This document shows positions 35,349 through 47,055 of a stretch of DNA of 64,000 nucleotides, piece by piece. Position numbers and translations under genes: made by a program. The notes under the pieces are model-generated. The model had not been told where the DNA came from and ran no database searches. It saw nothing but the letters and a program-made list of their open reading frames with translations. Each line of letters opens with the position of its first letter. The first letter of the stretch is position 1. Source of the stretch: Sialis fuliginosa (Eukaryota; Arthropoda; Insecta; Megaloptera; Sialidae); the NCBI GenBank assembly GCA_961205875.1, contig OY540816.1, positions 4,784,701 to 4,848,700 of the forward strand, in the 5' to 3' direction.

Positions 35349-35654
35349 CAAATATTTTTTTTTTTAATTAATCACTCGGAGCTGAACCGAAAACCGAAAA
35401 AAACGTTATTTTTTGCGGAACGAAAACCGGAACCGAACCGAAATATATTTTTTTACTCGAACCGGAACGAAAACCGAAACGAAAATAATAACGGTTCGAA
35501 GCCCTGATTATAAATACTTGAATAATGATTATTTATTGTTTCCGTATAGTTTATGTGAATATTTTTTTAATATGTATATGAAAAATTTTAATGGAATTGG
35601 TCAGAAATTAAACTGACCTTTGTATTATGAATATTAGTTATCAAATATCCTAAT

Positions 35655-36130
35655 GTCAATATATAATATAACACACATTTTTAGAATAACTAATTTGACA
35701 ATTTGAATTAAATTGCATTTTTTTTTATAATAATTAATCTGACAATTTAAATTTAATTGCATTTGTTTCCAAGGCAACATGAATTGTAGACTTATTTATC
35801 AGTATTTAAAATTCAAATTTTGAGGGTGATTTTCGACTTTCACCCCTTCTATGACTGTTTAGGCACGTATAACAAAAAAAAATACTAAAATACATTTTTC
35901 ATTAATTATATTGTAGAATATTTATGCTGTTTCAAGTAAATCCGACCAAAAAAAAACTTAAAACCCCTTTTTACCCCCTTAGGGGTTGAATTTAGAAAAA
36001 TACTTTCTTACAGATCATAATCACGTCATGACGCTTCGATTGGTATCCCAACGAAGTCAATAGCATTTTTTATTTACGTGATTTCGTGAACGTAAAAAAA
36101 ATAATTTGTGTATGAAGCCCCAAAAATAAT
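35655..36130. repeat. Family W repeat, copy 1
   Basis: Shares GTTTCCAAGGCAACATGAAT and the CACCCCTT...GGCACGTA segment with 63200-63400 (inverse), and AGATCATAATCACGTCATGA with 48490-48545. Confidence 0.6.
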
Positions 36131-36249
36131 CAAAATGATAGGCATAAACATTTTTTATCAACAATTAAATATGTAACAAACTTTAACTTTTATTTCTGAA
36201 AAACGGCTTTAAAATAAAACAGCCAAGTGCGTGTTGGGCACGCACATGA

Positions 36250-37000
36250 TAGTTTTCCGTAGTTATTACGATTTATAAATAAGTTATTTTAATTTTTTTT
36301 ATAAACTATTCTAGCTACAGTGTTCGTTATAATTTTCATTGAAAGTATTAACTAAAAGCTACATTCTAGATTTTTTTTTCGATAGTTTAGAAAGTAGAAG
36401 GGGAGAGGGGACGCTCTGATAACGACATTTAAATTCAAATATATCGTGACTGAAGGGTTAAAATCAAAAGGTCATATAAAATTTTTTGTTACATTTTAGG
36501 AGACCTATCTAATGACATCCCACTCAATGAGATATGTGAAAAAAAATGTGAGTTCACTTTTCAGTCTATGGGAAGGGGGTCCAAATTAATTTTGACAGTG
36601 TTCGTTATAATTTTCAATAGAAGTACTAATTAAAAACTACATTCTCGAATTTTTTCAGATTTTTTGAGTATATAGTTTAGAAATTAAGGGGGGGGGGACG
36701 CTCTGATCACGATTTTGAACGCAAATATATTGTGACTGAAGGGTTAAAATCAAAATGTCATATAACATTTTTTATTACATTTTAGAAGACCTATCTAATG
36801 ACTCCCAACTCAATGGGGTAAGTGAAAAAAAAGTCTATGGAAAGGGGGTCCGAAAAAATTGTTTTTTCAAAAATCTTATCATTTTTGTTTTTGTGTTATC
36901 AGTCTTCGTCCATATACCAAATTTCATCTTAATCGGCTTAAATTTTTTGAGGACGGACATGGCGAAACTATAAGGTTTCCTAGTGTTCTACGGAAACCTA
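36250..37000. mobile_element. Family H element, long copy with internal duplication
   Basis: Ends TAGTTTTCCGTAG and CTACGGAAACCTA. An internal segment of about 280 bp, from GTGTTCGTTATAATTTTCA through GGGGACGCTCTGAT to AAGACCTATCTAATGAC-type sequence, is present twice (about 36320-36597 and 36599-36840). Confidence 0.78.
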
Positions 37001-37330
37001 AAAAACGCAGTAGATATAGGTTTGTAATGAATACAGATAAAAAACATCTAAAAATAGAATTTTTTCCGTACGAAATTCTCGAAGAGATTACATAAAAAAG
37101 AAGTCCCTTTTCTAATGGACGATCACATATTATATATTTATCTTATCTAAAGAAGAATATTCATATAGATAGTTAATTTCTGTAGCAATAACTTTTATCA
37201 CTTATGTTCCAAAGGAAATGGAGGTGTTGTAATAGAGCAAATTCGGCTGTGTGTTCTTTTTGTGTATAAGTAGAATTTATTTTTTACTTTATACAAATCT
37301 AGAATACCTGTCGCCTTTTCAACACAGATA
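37001..37330. other. Non-coding spacer
   Basis: Nothing recognised. Confidence 0.4.
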
Positions 37331-37332
37331 TA

Positions 37333-37721
37333 CAGTATATTCCAAGTTGATTAAGACATAGGAAATTTAACATGGGGACAATTAGAAATGTTGTAGTAAC
37401 CTTTGGTCAAATTTAACGATGTGTGATTGGTGCATTTTTAAATGCCGCCACAAAATTTAATAAAATTGTAATTAGTATTTTGTTTTCAAATTTATATCTG
37501 TCAAAAAATATTATTATAATTTTATCTAGGATGCTTAAATTAATGAAATTAAAGTTGAGAACAAAATACTGTTGATTAATTTAAAATTTATCAGTTAGTT
37601 TCGAGGCGGCATTTCAAAATGCACCAATCACAAATCGTTAAATTTGACCAAAGGTTACTACAACATTTCTAATTATCTCCATGTTAAATTTCCTATGGCT
37701 TAATCAACTTGGAATACACTG
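37333..37721. mobile_element. TA-flanked MITE, family D copy 1
   Basis: 389 bp; TIRs of about 125 bp start CAGTATATTCCAAGTTGATT. TA duplicates at 37331-37332 and 37722-37723. Non-coding. Confidence 0.9.
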
Positions 37722-37739
37722 TACAACGTACGTGTATAT

Positions 37740-38426
37740 TAGGGTGGTCCTTATATGGGGTTAGGAAGAATTTTGACCGGGCCGCCCCCAAATCAGCTCC
37801 AAATAATTCAAAAAGTTATATGGGTCATTGGGTCATTTCATCAAGAGAAAATTAAAAAAAAATTGTTTGTATAATTTCTTGATAATTTTGTCAGAAAAAC
37901 GTTTAACAATGAAAATATTGATCTTGAAATAAAAAAATTTGATTCTAAAATTAAAATTGAAAAAAAAATTGGTCGCACAAAGTAGAAATTGATATAGAAT
38001 GATCTTTTTTGATTTTAGAATCAATTTTGTTTTATTTCAAGATCAATGTTTTTATTGTCAAACGTTTTTCTGACAAAATTATCAAGAAATTATACAAACA
38101 AATTTTTTTTTAAATTTTCTTGATGAAATAACCCATATATACGTTGAATTTACTTTATCCATCAAGATATAGAATATGAGTACCAGGAATGCTTTCATGA
38201 GTATTCTAGATTTTTAGAAAGAGTTTATGAAACTCTAGTACGCAGGTCTTTGAAAAATCGAAAAAAACACGTGTATTTAAAATGGGAAAATCACCCCCTC
38301 TGGTAATGCCATTTTTCAAGATAGAGAGCTGAAACTTTATCCACATTTTTTTAAAAATTATTTAGAGTTGGTTTTGGGAGGTGGCCCTGTCAAAATTCGT
38401 CCTAACCCCATATAAGGACCACCCTA
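37740..38426. mobile_element. Foldback hAT-like element (family T)
   Basis: Ends TAGGGTGGTCCTTATATGGG and its exact-type complement. The 8-bp flanks GTGTATAT and GTGTGCAT match at 6 of 8. A second inverted pair inside (about 37838-37945 and 38020-38135) makes most of the element self-complementary. Confidence 0.78.
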
Positions 38427-38590
38427 GTGTGCATAGTTGTATAATATTCATAAATGCAAATCGCATATTGTTTAATTATTCTAATGTTAATTATTTCGTG
38501 TACAAGTGCAGGAAAAATTGTCGCCGAGACACATTAAAAATATGATGAACATTATATCTGTAAGCATTAAGCGTCTGCATACGTAATGTG

Positions 38591-39136
38591 CAGGGCCGGA
38601 TTAAGCAAGCGCGGGGCCCGTAGCAAATGTTATAAAGAGGCCCTTGGAAGTGGCGTCGGGGGGGGGGGGGATACAATTTGTTGAAATTTTTATTCAAAAA
38701 TTAGAAAGCACAAACTTTTAAATGTGCTTTGGAACACGTAAATTAAATTAATTTTCGCGGAAATATAACTGTTTGAAAATTTGAATATTTTGTTTTGCTT
38801 TTTTTTTAATTATCCTTTAATTTTTTTGAGGTGTGTATAATAAAACACCACTTTTACAAACAAAATTTTCTTGATTTGATTTGAGCAAATTTAGAAAAAT
38901 CGATTAAAAAAATCAAAGATCGGAGATTCAAAAATCGATTTTTCGATTAAATCGAATCGAGATCGGAAACCCTAAATTTAAATTATTAATTATTGTAGAT
39001 TTGGACACCCCGTATCAATCATTGGACGGTGAGTAGTAAGTCCAATAAGAGATATTTTTCCGCAAAGTCGCGGGACCCCCAGAGACGCGGGGCCCGTAGC
39101 ATTTGCTACTCCTGCTACGTTGTTAATCCGGCCCTG
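38591..39136. mobile_element. hAT MITE with CAGGGCCGGATTAA ends
   Basis: 546 bp. Ends CAGGGCCGGATTAAGCAAGC and the complement of CAGGGCCGGATTAACAACG; both tips carry a GCGGGGCCCGTAGCA block. Perfect TSDs GTAATGTG at 38583-38590 and 39137-39144. A poly-G run lies at about 38658. Confidence 0.94.
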
Positions 39137-39144
39137 GTAATGTG

Positions 39145-39519
39145 CATAAATTATATGAGTGCTGCACTTTAAACACTGACGACGGAGGAAAAAATCGATT
39201 TTTTGCTTGTTAGAGCAAGCAGTCAGAAATATAAAATCAAGATATCTAAGGTAACATATATTTTTATTAAAAACTGCATTTATTATTTTTACAGTTAGTT
39301 TTTAATGTACAGTGAAATGCATAAGTGGTCGTCCAGTTTTCATTGAAATTCGCTTATCACAAATTTAGTAGGTTCTCTTCCCATTTGATTATTATAATTA
39401 TTAAATCATTTCTCCATGTATCAAACAAAGACAGATATTTTAAAACTCATTTGCTAGATAAAGAAGTACTCTTTGTTTATAGTACTCATATACGGTGATT
39501 TACAACTAGTGTAAAAAAA
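39145..39519. other. Non-coding stretch, nothing recognised
   Basis: No exon or shared repeat recognised. Confidence 0.4.
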
Positions 39520-40249
39520 TTTACAGTAGATAGAGGGTGTAATTTTAAGTAAAAAACCTTATGTGAACCTATACCCAGAAATTCTTCGTGAGGGAGCTAC
39601 AGTCTTTTACCCAAAACTAGTGTTTATTTAATATCTAGAGAACTCATTGCGACACGGTTATGAAATTTGATACAGGGTTAATATTAATAAGTGTCATCGA
39701 TTTCCAGTATCAAATAATAATAATTTAGAAGACCAGGGGTGTATGGGGCCAGTCCGGCCAGTGGGCCCTTTGAGTTAAATCTAGATTTTTTTGTTTTTAA
39801 TTTTTATTAATAAAATTACTAGAATTCAAACTTTTCTCCATGTGGCCGCCCGCCGCCCTTTTTGAACTGGCGACCCCAGCAGTCGACAAGCTTCCCTCCC
39901 TTAAGCCAGCATTGCTGTTATGCATTAACAAAATAAGCAACGAATTTTAATAAATATAAAAATTTTAAACATCAACCATTCTTTTTTCCAAAGTTTACTT
40001 GACTTTTTAATATTGCAATTGTAATTTTGGCCGACGCCTCGACTAACAAAAATATTTTAGTTTACCATGGCAATTGTAATTTTTATTCAATAATGAATAA
40101 ATTCCGTTATATCTTTGTTATGAGTCGAAAATACGAAACGCTTTGCGATTATTTTTTAAAGAAAAATTGTTCTCCTATTTCAAAATTTTCACTCGGTCTT
40201 TCTTTTTATAATCGGTTTAGTATTAATACGTTTTTAATACTAAATACTA
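39520..40249 (-). mobile_element. Family P repeat, copy 3
   Basis: Carries the reverse of the P block (AAGCCAGCATTGCTGTTATG to ATAATCGGTTTAGTATTAAT) after a plus-oriented upstream block. Its right side abuts the family S element. Confidence 0.6.
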
Positions 40250-41072
40250 ACAAGGGGAAGCAACAGCACGGTTAATGAGAATTTCAATGAGTTTGTGGTA
40301 TGTCAAACTAGAGCAAAAATAAAAAGACACGTGTCCAACAATTTGATCTCATAGGCCTTAATTACAAAGATAATTAACTTTGAAAATTTGTGTATTCAAT
40401 ATAACCGTGTATTATGTTCGCTCGAAACACGGCCCTGCGGTCAACGCACTGGCGTCTCGCCTGGAAAACGATGGTTCGAATCTCGGTTTTAAGATTTTGA
40501 TTTTAATTTTAATTTACAATTATTTTTCATTTTTTTTGTACACATTACCTCTCCCACTTGCGTAAAAATCGATAAATTAGACATAAATAAAACATATATT
40601 ATTATTGACAATAGATGTTTGTGGTTTCTTTCAAGTTTGTTTTTTATTAAAACTTTTCAATTTATTAATTAAAAACTAATGAGTTGTGTCAATAATAAAT
40701 TAAATTTACTTTAAAACAAATTAATAATTATGTACTGGCGTATATATCAATATTTTCATGTGAAATCATTTTATTTTTTTATTTTCGGATTTTAATTCTG
40801 AAAAAGTAAATTCTGTAATTTACTAGTTAATGAAAATATTTTTATTTGGTTTAATTTGTGTGTAAATAATTGAAACAAGATTTTACGACAGCATTAATAC
40901 ACGAACATAAAACACGGTTATATTGAATACACAAATTTTCAAAGTTAATTATCTTTGTAATTATGGCCTATGAGATCAAATTGTTGGACACGTGTCTTTT
41001 TATTTTTGCTCTAGTTTGACATACCACAAGCTCATTGAAATTCTCATAAACCGTGCTGTTGCTTCCCCTTGT
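40250..41072. mobile_element. Long-TIR element (family S) with tRNA-like centre
   Basis: Inverted arms of about 160 bp start ACAAGGGGAAGCAACAGCAC and end with its complement. The arms are nearly identical, so the copy is young or self-corrected. The unique centre holds a tRNA-like segment. Confidence 0.85.
40430..40490 (+). repeat. tRNA-like (Pol III promoter-like) segment
   Basis: GGTTCGAATCT (40473-40483) is a good B box, and CTGCGGTCAACGCACTGG just upstream resembles a D-arm and degenerate A box. No complete acceptor stem, so it is a SINE-like head or tRNA relic rather than a working tRNA. Confidence 0.5.
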
Positions 41073-41074
41073 AA

Positions 41075-41704
41075 GTATTTTTTTGTTCTTTAATCTTTTC
41101 CTGAGTTGGGAACTTCTAGAAGATTATATGATACAAAATACATAAAAATATACTTTGTTTATTTGTCATAAGATTAACCGTTTTCGAAAAATATCGAAAA
41201 AAGAAAGTACTGCAGAGTTTTACTTAATACGGATGCTTCAAATTACACAAAATAAGTTAATATTCTTGTTCTATAATTAAAAATAAGATAAAAAGTTAAT
41301 ACAAATATACCTCCTAATACTTGTCATCATAGAGTTATAGCCAGTTGTATTACTGTTACATGTACATATTTTACTAACATGATTAAAAAAAGAAACTACA
41401 AATGGTTGTTTGTTGTTAAAAATGCAGTTTTGAAGGTATATTTATATTATTTGTGTGATTAAATTATTATGTATTCTACTGAAAATTGTATAAGTAAATT
41501 TTGTGGCAATAAATATTTAATATTCCGAATTTTGGTATTTAAATATGTTAAACTTGATATAAAATTAATTATTGAGATAGACGTATATTAGTGTTTTTAT
41601 TTAAAATGATGTAACTATATAAGCACCGCCCTAAAAAATATAAACGATGATGTTTGTCTTAATATTTTCGAATCTGTTATAAACGATTTTGACCTTTACA
41701 GTGG
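41075..41704. other. Non-coding stretch, nothing recognised
   Basis: AT-rich; no exon or shared repeat recognised. Confidence 0.4.
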
Positions 41705-41712
41705 CAGATGAC

Positions 41713-41995
41713 TAGAGATTGGAAAAATAGTTTTTCAACTATTGCGTAAAAATGAATTTATTGTAATTTTTATTACATATCTCCACCATTTTCAGAAAAC
41801 TGGTTTGATTAAACACAATTTGAAATCAACTATTTGCAACTACCTTTCCAACTATTTTTAAACTATTTGCGACACTTTTTACTGCTTCGTTTGCACTAAT
41901 TATTATTAAATCGTAAAAAAAACTATTTTCCTAAAAAAAATTCAAGTAGTAACTATGTATTTTATTGAAAATAACAACTATTTTTCCAATCTCTA
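41713..41995. mobile_element. hAT MITE, family E (short type)
   Basis: 283 bp, ends TAGAGATTGGAAAAATAGTT and its complement. Flanks CAGATGAC and CAGATCAC match at 7 of 8. Confidence 0.88.
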
Positions 41996-42003
41996 CAGAT
42001 CAC

Positions 42004-42597
42004 TTCTGAAGCCCATATTTAAACGTTTCATACTTTATGTTACTACACCTTACCAAAATGTTAAAAATAAGTAGATATATATTTCATCAACTTAATAAAT
42101 CTTTTTTTTGAATCATAAAAACTAATATTTATTTGTTTTCTTTGAATTTTTAAAACAATATTTATATTCACGTAAAACATTAATTTACCGTCTCGAAGAA
42201 TCGACAAATTTATACAAAGTGAACGTATCCAAGCAAACAAATATGACCTTATGATATAAAGATAAATATTTATACATTAAAGAAAATAAATGTTCATATG
42301 TAATTCATGACATGTAACAAATTTCATAGAACCATTTGATTATTTAATGTTAATGCAGTCATTTGATGTAGATATATTTTTACATAAAATCAAGGTATGT
42401 AAAGAAAAGGTAGCCTTAGTAGCTCTTTGACCAATGAGCGTTTGCACGGGAATTACGTCATATCGAGGATAAATTCAAACGTTATAAATGTTTAATTAGT
42501 ACAGTAAAAATAGATTTTTCGAACATAATAATTCCTTTATCAACAAAAATTGGTATACAGATAGTCTTACTTGTACTTTAAAAAACCGATAATTAAA
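42004..42597. other. Non-coding stretch, nothing recognised
   Basis: No exon or shared repeat recognised. Confidence 0.4.
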
Positions 42598-42599
42598 TA

Positions 42600-43474
42600 T
42601 TAGGTCGTTGCAAAAATAATGCACGTTTTTTTTATGCCTAGATTTAGGTACTATTTTTTTCAAAGTTGTTTCCCAAAGTATTTAGTGTTATATGTATATC
42701 ATTTTAAAGATTTGTTTATTAACTTCCCTTATTTCTTTGAACATTTTTCATAAAATTTCATTTTCGCCTATTTTAAGGTGATTAAAAAAAGATTGCAGCG
42801 CAAACGGCCAAAAACATAAATAATGTTTAGGGGCAGATATCCATTGATGAATCCACGGTGCAGCGTTGGTTTCAAAAATTTCGTGCAGGTGAAGTATATA
42901 GAAGACCAAGAGGGTCGCGGGCGACCTTCTGCTGTTGATAACGACATGTTGAAATCTAAAGTGGAAGCTAACCCACATACAACTGTTCGAGAACTTGCAT
43001 AAGAGCTACAAGTAGACCCAGGAACCATTTCACGACATTTAATTACGATTGATCGCAAAACAAAAAAGCTTGATAAATGGGTGCCACACGAATTAAGCGA
43101 AAATCACAAAAATCGTCGTTACGAAATTTATTCTATGCTTTTTGTATGCAACAAAAACGATCCATTTTTGGAACGTATTGTCACGTGCGATGAAAAATTG
43201 GTTTTATATAACAATAAGAGACGTTCAAGAGTGTGGTTAAATAAAGCTGAAGCTCCTAAACACTTTCCAAAGCCAAGTTTGCATCCAAAGAAGACAATTG
43301 GTAGGCTGTACGCAGGGACTAACCCGCTATAACTTAAATTCAGGTGAAACCATTATAGCAGAAAGGTATTGTCAACAAATTGACGAAATGCATAAAAAAA
43401 TCGGTTTTATATATTGAAATATATAAGTTTCAAGTTCATAATAAAAAACGTGCATTATTTTTGCAACAACCTAA
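42600..43474 (+). mobile_element. mariner element, internally deleted
   Basis: 875 bp where about 1.3 kb is usual. TIRs are TTAGGTCGTTGCAAAAATAA and the complement of TTAGGTTGTTGCAAAAATAA. TA lies at 42598-42599 and 43475-43476. The ends resemble the cecropia-group mariners. Confidence 0.93.
42775..43410 (+). pseudogene. mariner transposase remnant
   Basis: A Tc1/mariner DDE transposase would cut and paste the element. The frame reads STVQRWFQKFRAG, then GRGRPSAVDNDMLKSKVEAN (helix-turn-helix region, with a one-base shift near 42910), a stop at 43000-43002, then DPGTISRHL, WVPHELSENHKNRRYEIYSM and TCDEKLVLYNN. TCDEK holds the first catalytic Asp (codon 43189-43191); the usual following Trp is Leu. 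After HPKKT about 400 bp is missing compared with the family, removing nothing before this point. NSGETIIAERYCQQIDEMHK follows in another frame, and the second and third catalytic Asp are absent. Not functional. Confidence 0.92.
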
Positions 43475-43637
43475 TATATAATCAATGATAAAGTCAATTT
43501 TTTAGCTGAATCTAAATGCAAGATAAAATATTTGTCAAACTCTAAACAATTCAATGTGCATTTATTCAGTGCATAGTGATCCCAATTAATATAATACAAT
43601 AATTCAGTTAAGTAGCTTAATTATATTTTGAAATATA

Positions 43638-44380
43638 CAGTGTATTCCAAGATGGTTAAGCCATAGATGGTTAAACATAGGGACAATTAGAAGTGTTGTA
43701 GTAACCTTTGATCAAATTTAACGATATGTGATTGATGCATTTTGAAATGCCGTCTCGAAACTAACTTATAAATTTTAAATTAATCAACAGTATTTTGTTT
43801 TCAACTTTAATAAAAGAATAAAATACATTAATGAAATTAAAGTAAGCATCCTAGATAAAATTGTAATAATATTTTTTGGCAGATATAAATTTGAAAACAA
43901 AATATTAATATTATGTCCGGTATAATAAAGGACCTAACAAATTTGTTAGCTAACAAGCACTTTCAACTGAGATATCAAACTTATATGACAGTTCTTTTGG
44001 AGATTGTTGATGACTTTGACAAGTTTCGCGCACGCGTTGTAGGTAAATACAAACGGTATTAAAACAGTGGCGATGTTATGAAAATTATTTTGTACGGTCA
44101 AAGATGCCAACTGTGTTACAATTAGTTGAAGTGTCACTGCTCTAAATTCCATAACTAATCCATAGATACTAGTACATAATTAATACCCCATTTGAATGTA
44201 ATTGCTAACCAATTTTGTTAGGTCCTTTATAATACCGGGCATTACTATTTTATTAAATTTTGTGGCGGCATTTCAAAATGCACCAATCACACATCGTTAA
44301 ATTTGACCAAAGGTTACTTCAACACTTCTAATTGCCCCCATGTTAAATTTCCTATGTCTTAATCAACTTAGAATACACTG
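43638..44380. mobile_element. TA-flanked MITE, family D copy 2, interrupted
   Basis: Ends CAGTGTATTCCAAG and CTTAGAATACACTG with TA on both sides. Split by a Harbinger-like MITE at 43914-44241. Confidence 0.88.
43914..44241. mobile_element. PIF/Harbinger-like MITE (family C), nested
   Basis: TIRs TGTCCGGTATAATAAAGGAC and the complement of TGCCCGGTATTATAAAGGAC; TTA duplicated at 43911-43913 and 44242-44244. Family D copies elsewhere show the empty site with a single TTA. Confidence 0.92.
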
Positions 44381-44393
44381 TATAACTTTAAAA

Positions 44394-44432
44394 TTCATAA
44401 TAAAAAACATGCATTATTTTTGCAACAACCAA
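44394..44432. repeat. mariner terminal fragment
   Basis: Matches the right end of the mariner at 42600-43474 (CATAATAAAAAACATGCATT then TTTTTGCAACAACC). No partner end nearby. Confidence 0.75.
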
Positions 44433-44823
44433 ATAGTAACGTTGGTTTCTTATTATTATTTGTTTAATCGCGAATAGTATTCTTGTATTCTCTACGTTTT
44501 ATTTCATTTGTATACTTTATCTTTTTCTATTTTTAATAACGGCAAGAATGCAATTACACAAATATAAGACAATCTTTTAAGTTTTTTAAAGGTATTTTAA
44601 AAAGAATTACAACGTAAACGAAATTGTGCCCATACGCAACACCGAAGAAAAATAATAAAAAGAATTTATAGAATTGGCAATAGAGGGCCTTAGTACAACC
44701 ACCATCACCGTTTATGTTCTGCTATTAAAACAACGGTTAGGAATTTATATACGGATCGCTGGGAGCTTGTTTAATAGGCTGTATCAGAGTGAAAACTTTA
44801 AAAGAAATCTGCTAAGGACGACA
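44433..44823. other. Unassigned stretch with open frame
   Basis: An open frame of 144 codons (44674-45108) crosses the Transib border, so it is not one gene. Its first 50 codons (MAIEGLSTTTITVYVLLLKQ...) match nothing I recognise. Confidence 0.35.
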
Positions 44824-44828
44824 CGACG

Positions 44829-46144
44829 CACAGTGTGGCAGAGCTGGACAAATGCATTTTTTCGAAGTATTTTTCTGAATGTTTTTACTTATAGATTCTT
44901 TTTAAAAACACTTAAAAGAATCAAGAACATGTATAAATATATATATTTCCCGCCGGAAAAGTATCTTAAAAATGTGGCAAAGTTGATTGTATTTGATTTC
45001 TCAATTGTTGCAAAAATTATAGTACACTTTAAGATTGATGAAAATACAAACGGTTGGAACTTTTTTCACTTTTCAACTAGTAATTATGTTTGTTTATGTC
45101 TTTTTTAAGAACATGTATAATATTTCAAAGAAATATATTAAATTTCGAGGGGATTATTGAATGCACTTCTGAAACACTCAAATTTTTATGATATTTCAAC
45201 TTTGCGTAAACTTTTAGTAGTGTGCCCGGGCGTGCCCGGGATTAAAACTATATACGTTTTATAAATTAGGACATCTGAAAACTATGGTCAAAATTTCAGC
45301 TGCCGGTTTTTGCCGTTTTTTGCATACGAGCATTTTTCCTGGAGAATCTAAAATATTTAAAAAAATGAAAATTTCAAAAAAAATTCAGAAGTCAGTTTTT
45401 ATCGGTAAATTTTATTTTATTTTCAATGTATATATATTTCAGGCGCGTATTAAGAATTTTTCAAAGATGATATTTTGTTGTTATTCAACTTGATAGTAAT
45501 AAAACATAATATCCAATTGATTGTACTGAAATTTAAAAAAAACAGCTTTCTATAATTGTATAAATTAAATATTTTGTTTACATTTATAATTTTTTAATAT
45601 AAAAATATTATAAATTCTGAAGAATATGAAAAAAAATGATATTTTCAAAAAAATTTTTAAATTATTTTACAAATTTCGTTATGAAATTATTAAATTACAT
45701 TATAAAATAAATTAATAACAATAATTATTATTTTATTATTTTATTGGTTTGATTCATATAACTAAATAAATTTTTTTTTTAAATCAGGATTTTTTTATAA
45801 ATTTTTTGATAATTATTTTAGAGATTTAGTTGGTCATTTTCAGATTTTTTTATGTAGCTGATTAAAAAATAAAAAAATAAAAAAAAAACAAAAATCGATT
45901 TTTTCAGGATTTTCTTCAGTATTTTTTCAGTATTTTTTTCTGAAATCTATTTGGAATTTAGTAAGGCGTATTCCATAATTTTTTCAGATTTTTTATATAA
46001 CTGAATTATAAAATTTAAAAAAGTAAATAAAAATTTCAGGACTTTTTTCAGGATTTTTTTCAGACTTTTTTTGTTAACTAAATTGGGCATTTAATAAGGT
46101 TGGGCGAACGTTTGTCCAAAAAAACACCGTTTTGCCACACTGTG
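44829..46144. mobile_element. Transib-like element, non-autonomous
   Basis: 1316 bp with ends CACAGTGTGGCAGAGC and the complement of CACAGTGTGGCAAAAC. The 5-bp GC-rich TSD CGACG lies at 44824-44828 and 46145-46149. CAC termini and a CGNCG-type 5-bp TSD are the signature of Transib, the superfamily related to RAG1. The interior is non-coding, with a doubled GTGCCCGGGC motif near 45228 and a TTTTTTCAG-rich zone at 45895-46075. Confidence 0.83.
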
Positions 46145-46279
46145 CGACGTGAGAAAACCTCCTTCATTTTACATTATCAATGTTACCTCAGCAGAGTTCT
46201 CAAATTAAATGGAATTAATATGAAAATTATTGTTTGGCATCTGTTAGTTATTTTGTTTATTTAGCAAAACATCATTTTT

Positions 46280-47055
46280 GCTTCTTCGTAATATCGAAGA
46301 TACGAGAAGTTTTGTGATCGTTTTAGAATGAGACAAAAAAAATGTTCTCCGATTTCAAAATTTTAAATTTATCTTTCCGTTTCACGTCAAGACAAACACT
46401 TTTCGTTCCGCGTCTGTCTGTCTGTCCGTCCGGGTGTCTGTCCTTCCATCCGCGTGTGTGTCCGTCTGTCTCCTGAATCCTTGTCACACGCATAACTCAT
46501 GAACCACTGATATTATTGAAACTTAGTCGGATGGTTAGGTCTGGCTTGAGGACAGTCCCATTTCAAAATCATCAAAATCGTGTGTAAGGGGGAGTGGTCA
46601 CTCCAATATATTAATTTTTTCAAGATATCTCAAGAACGACACATGTTACGTGAAAATTTTATAGAATATTTTTTGTAGAGCATTAAATTTCCTATAATAT
46701 TGGTCTACAACGTTTGTTGTAAAATATTCCCTTACAAAGATTTATGTCAATTTATTTTAAAATTCGTGTTTTGTTTTTATAAATTGATATTTGCTTGGAT
46801 ATATTAAATGTCATTTTGACGTTTTAAATGTAATTTTTACATTTGCATAAATTTAGATTTATATTGAAATTGTCAAAAAATTAAAAATATATGAAAAAAT
46901 ATTCAGGTGCGTTTTAAGAAAAATTTCGAACTAAGATTTTTTAGTAAAATTTGTATAAAAATTAAATGGTTAAGCAATGCCAGGCAATTTATCTGAACAC
47001 TATCGGTTTTGGTGAATTTAGCACGAGGAAGCACTGTACATTTACTTGACAGATG
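46280..47055 (-). mobile_element. Family A repeat, copy 5
   Basis: Reverse full-length copy from GCTTCTTCGTAATATCGAAG to TTACTTGACAGATG, T runs on both flanks. Confidence 0.85.

Larger units (their letters stand above)
34556..35506. mobile_element. hAT-like element (family I) carrying LTR piece
   Basis: Perfect 8-bp TSDs ATTATAAA lie at 34548-34555 and 35507-35514. A related sequence at 48255-48300 shows the joined, empty site. The subterminal zones are packed with ACCGGAACG/CCGAAA motifs, and the right end reads GGTTCGAAGCCCTG. The left tip is not the mirror of the right and may be shortened. Confidence 0.82.

Noticed and set aside
40430-40490. Functional tRNA gene
   Set aside because: B box and D-arm-like sequence only; no complete acceptor stem or convincing anticodon arm.
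44674-45108. 144-codon frame as a gene
   Set aside because: It spans the border of the Transib-like insertion and has no recognisable domain.
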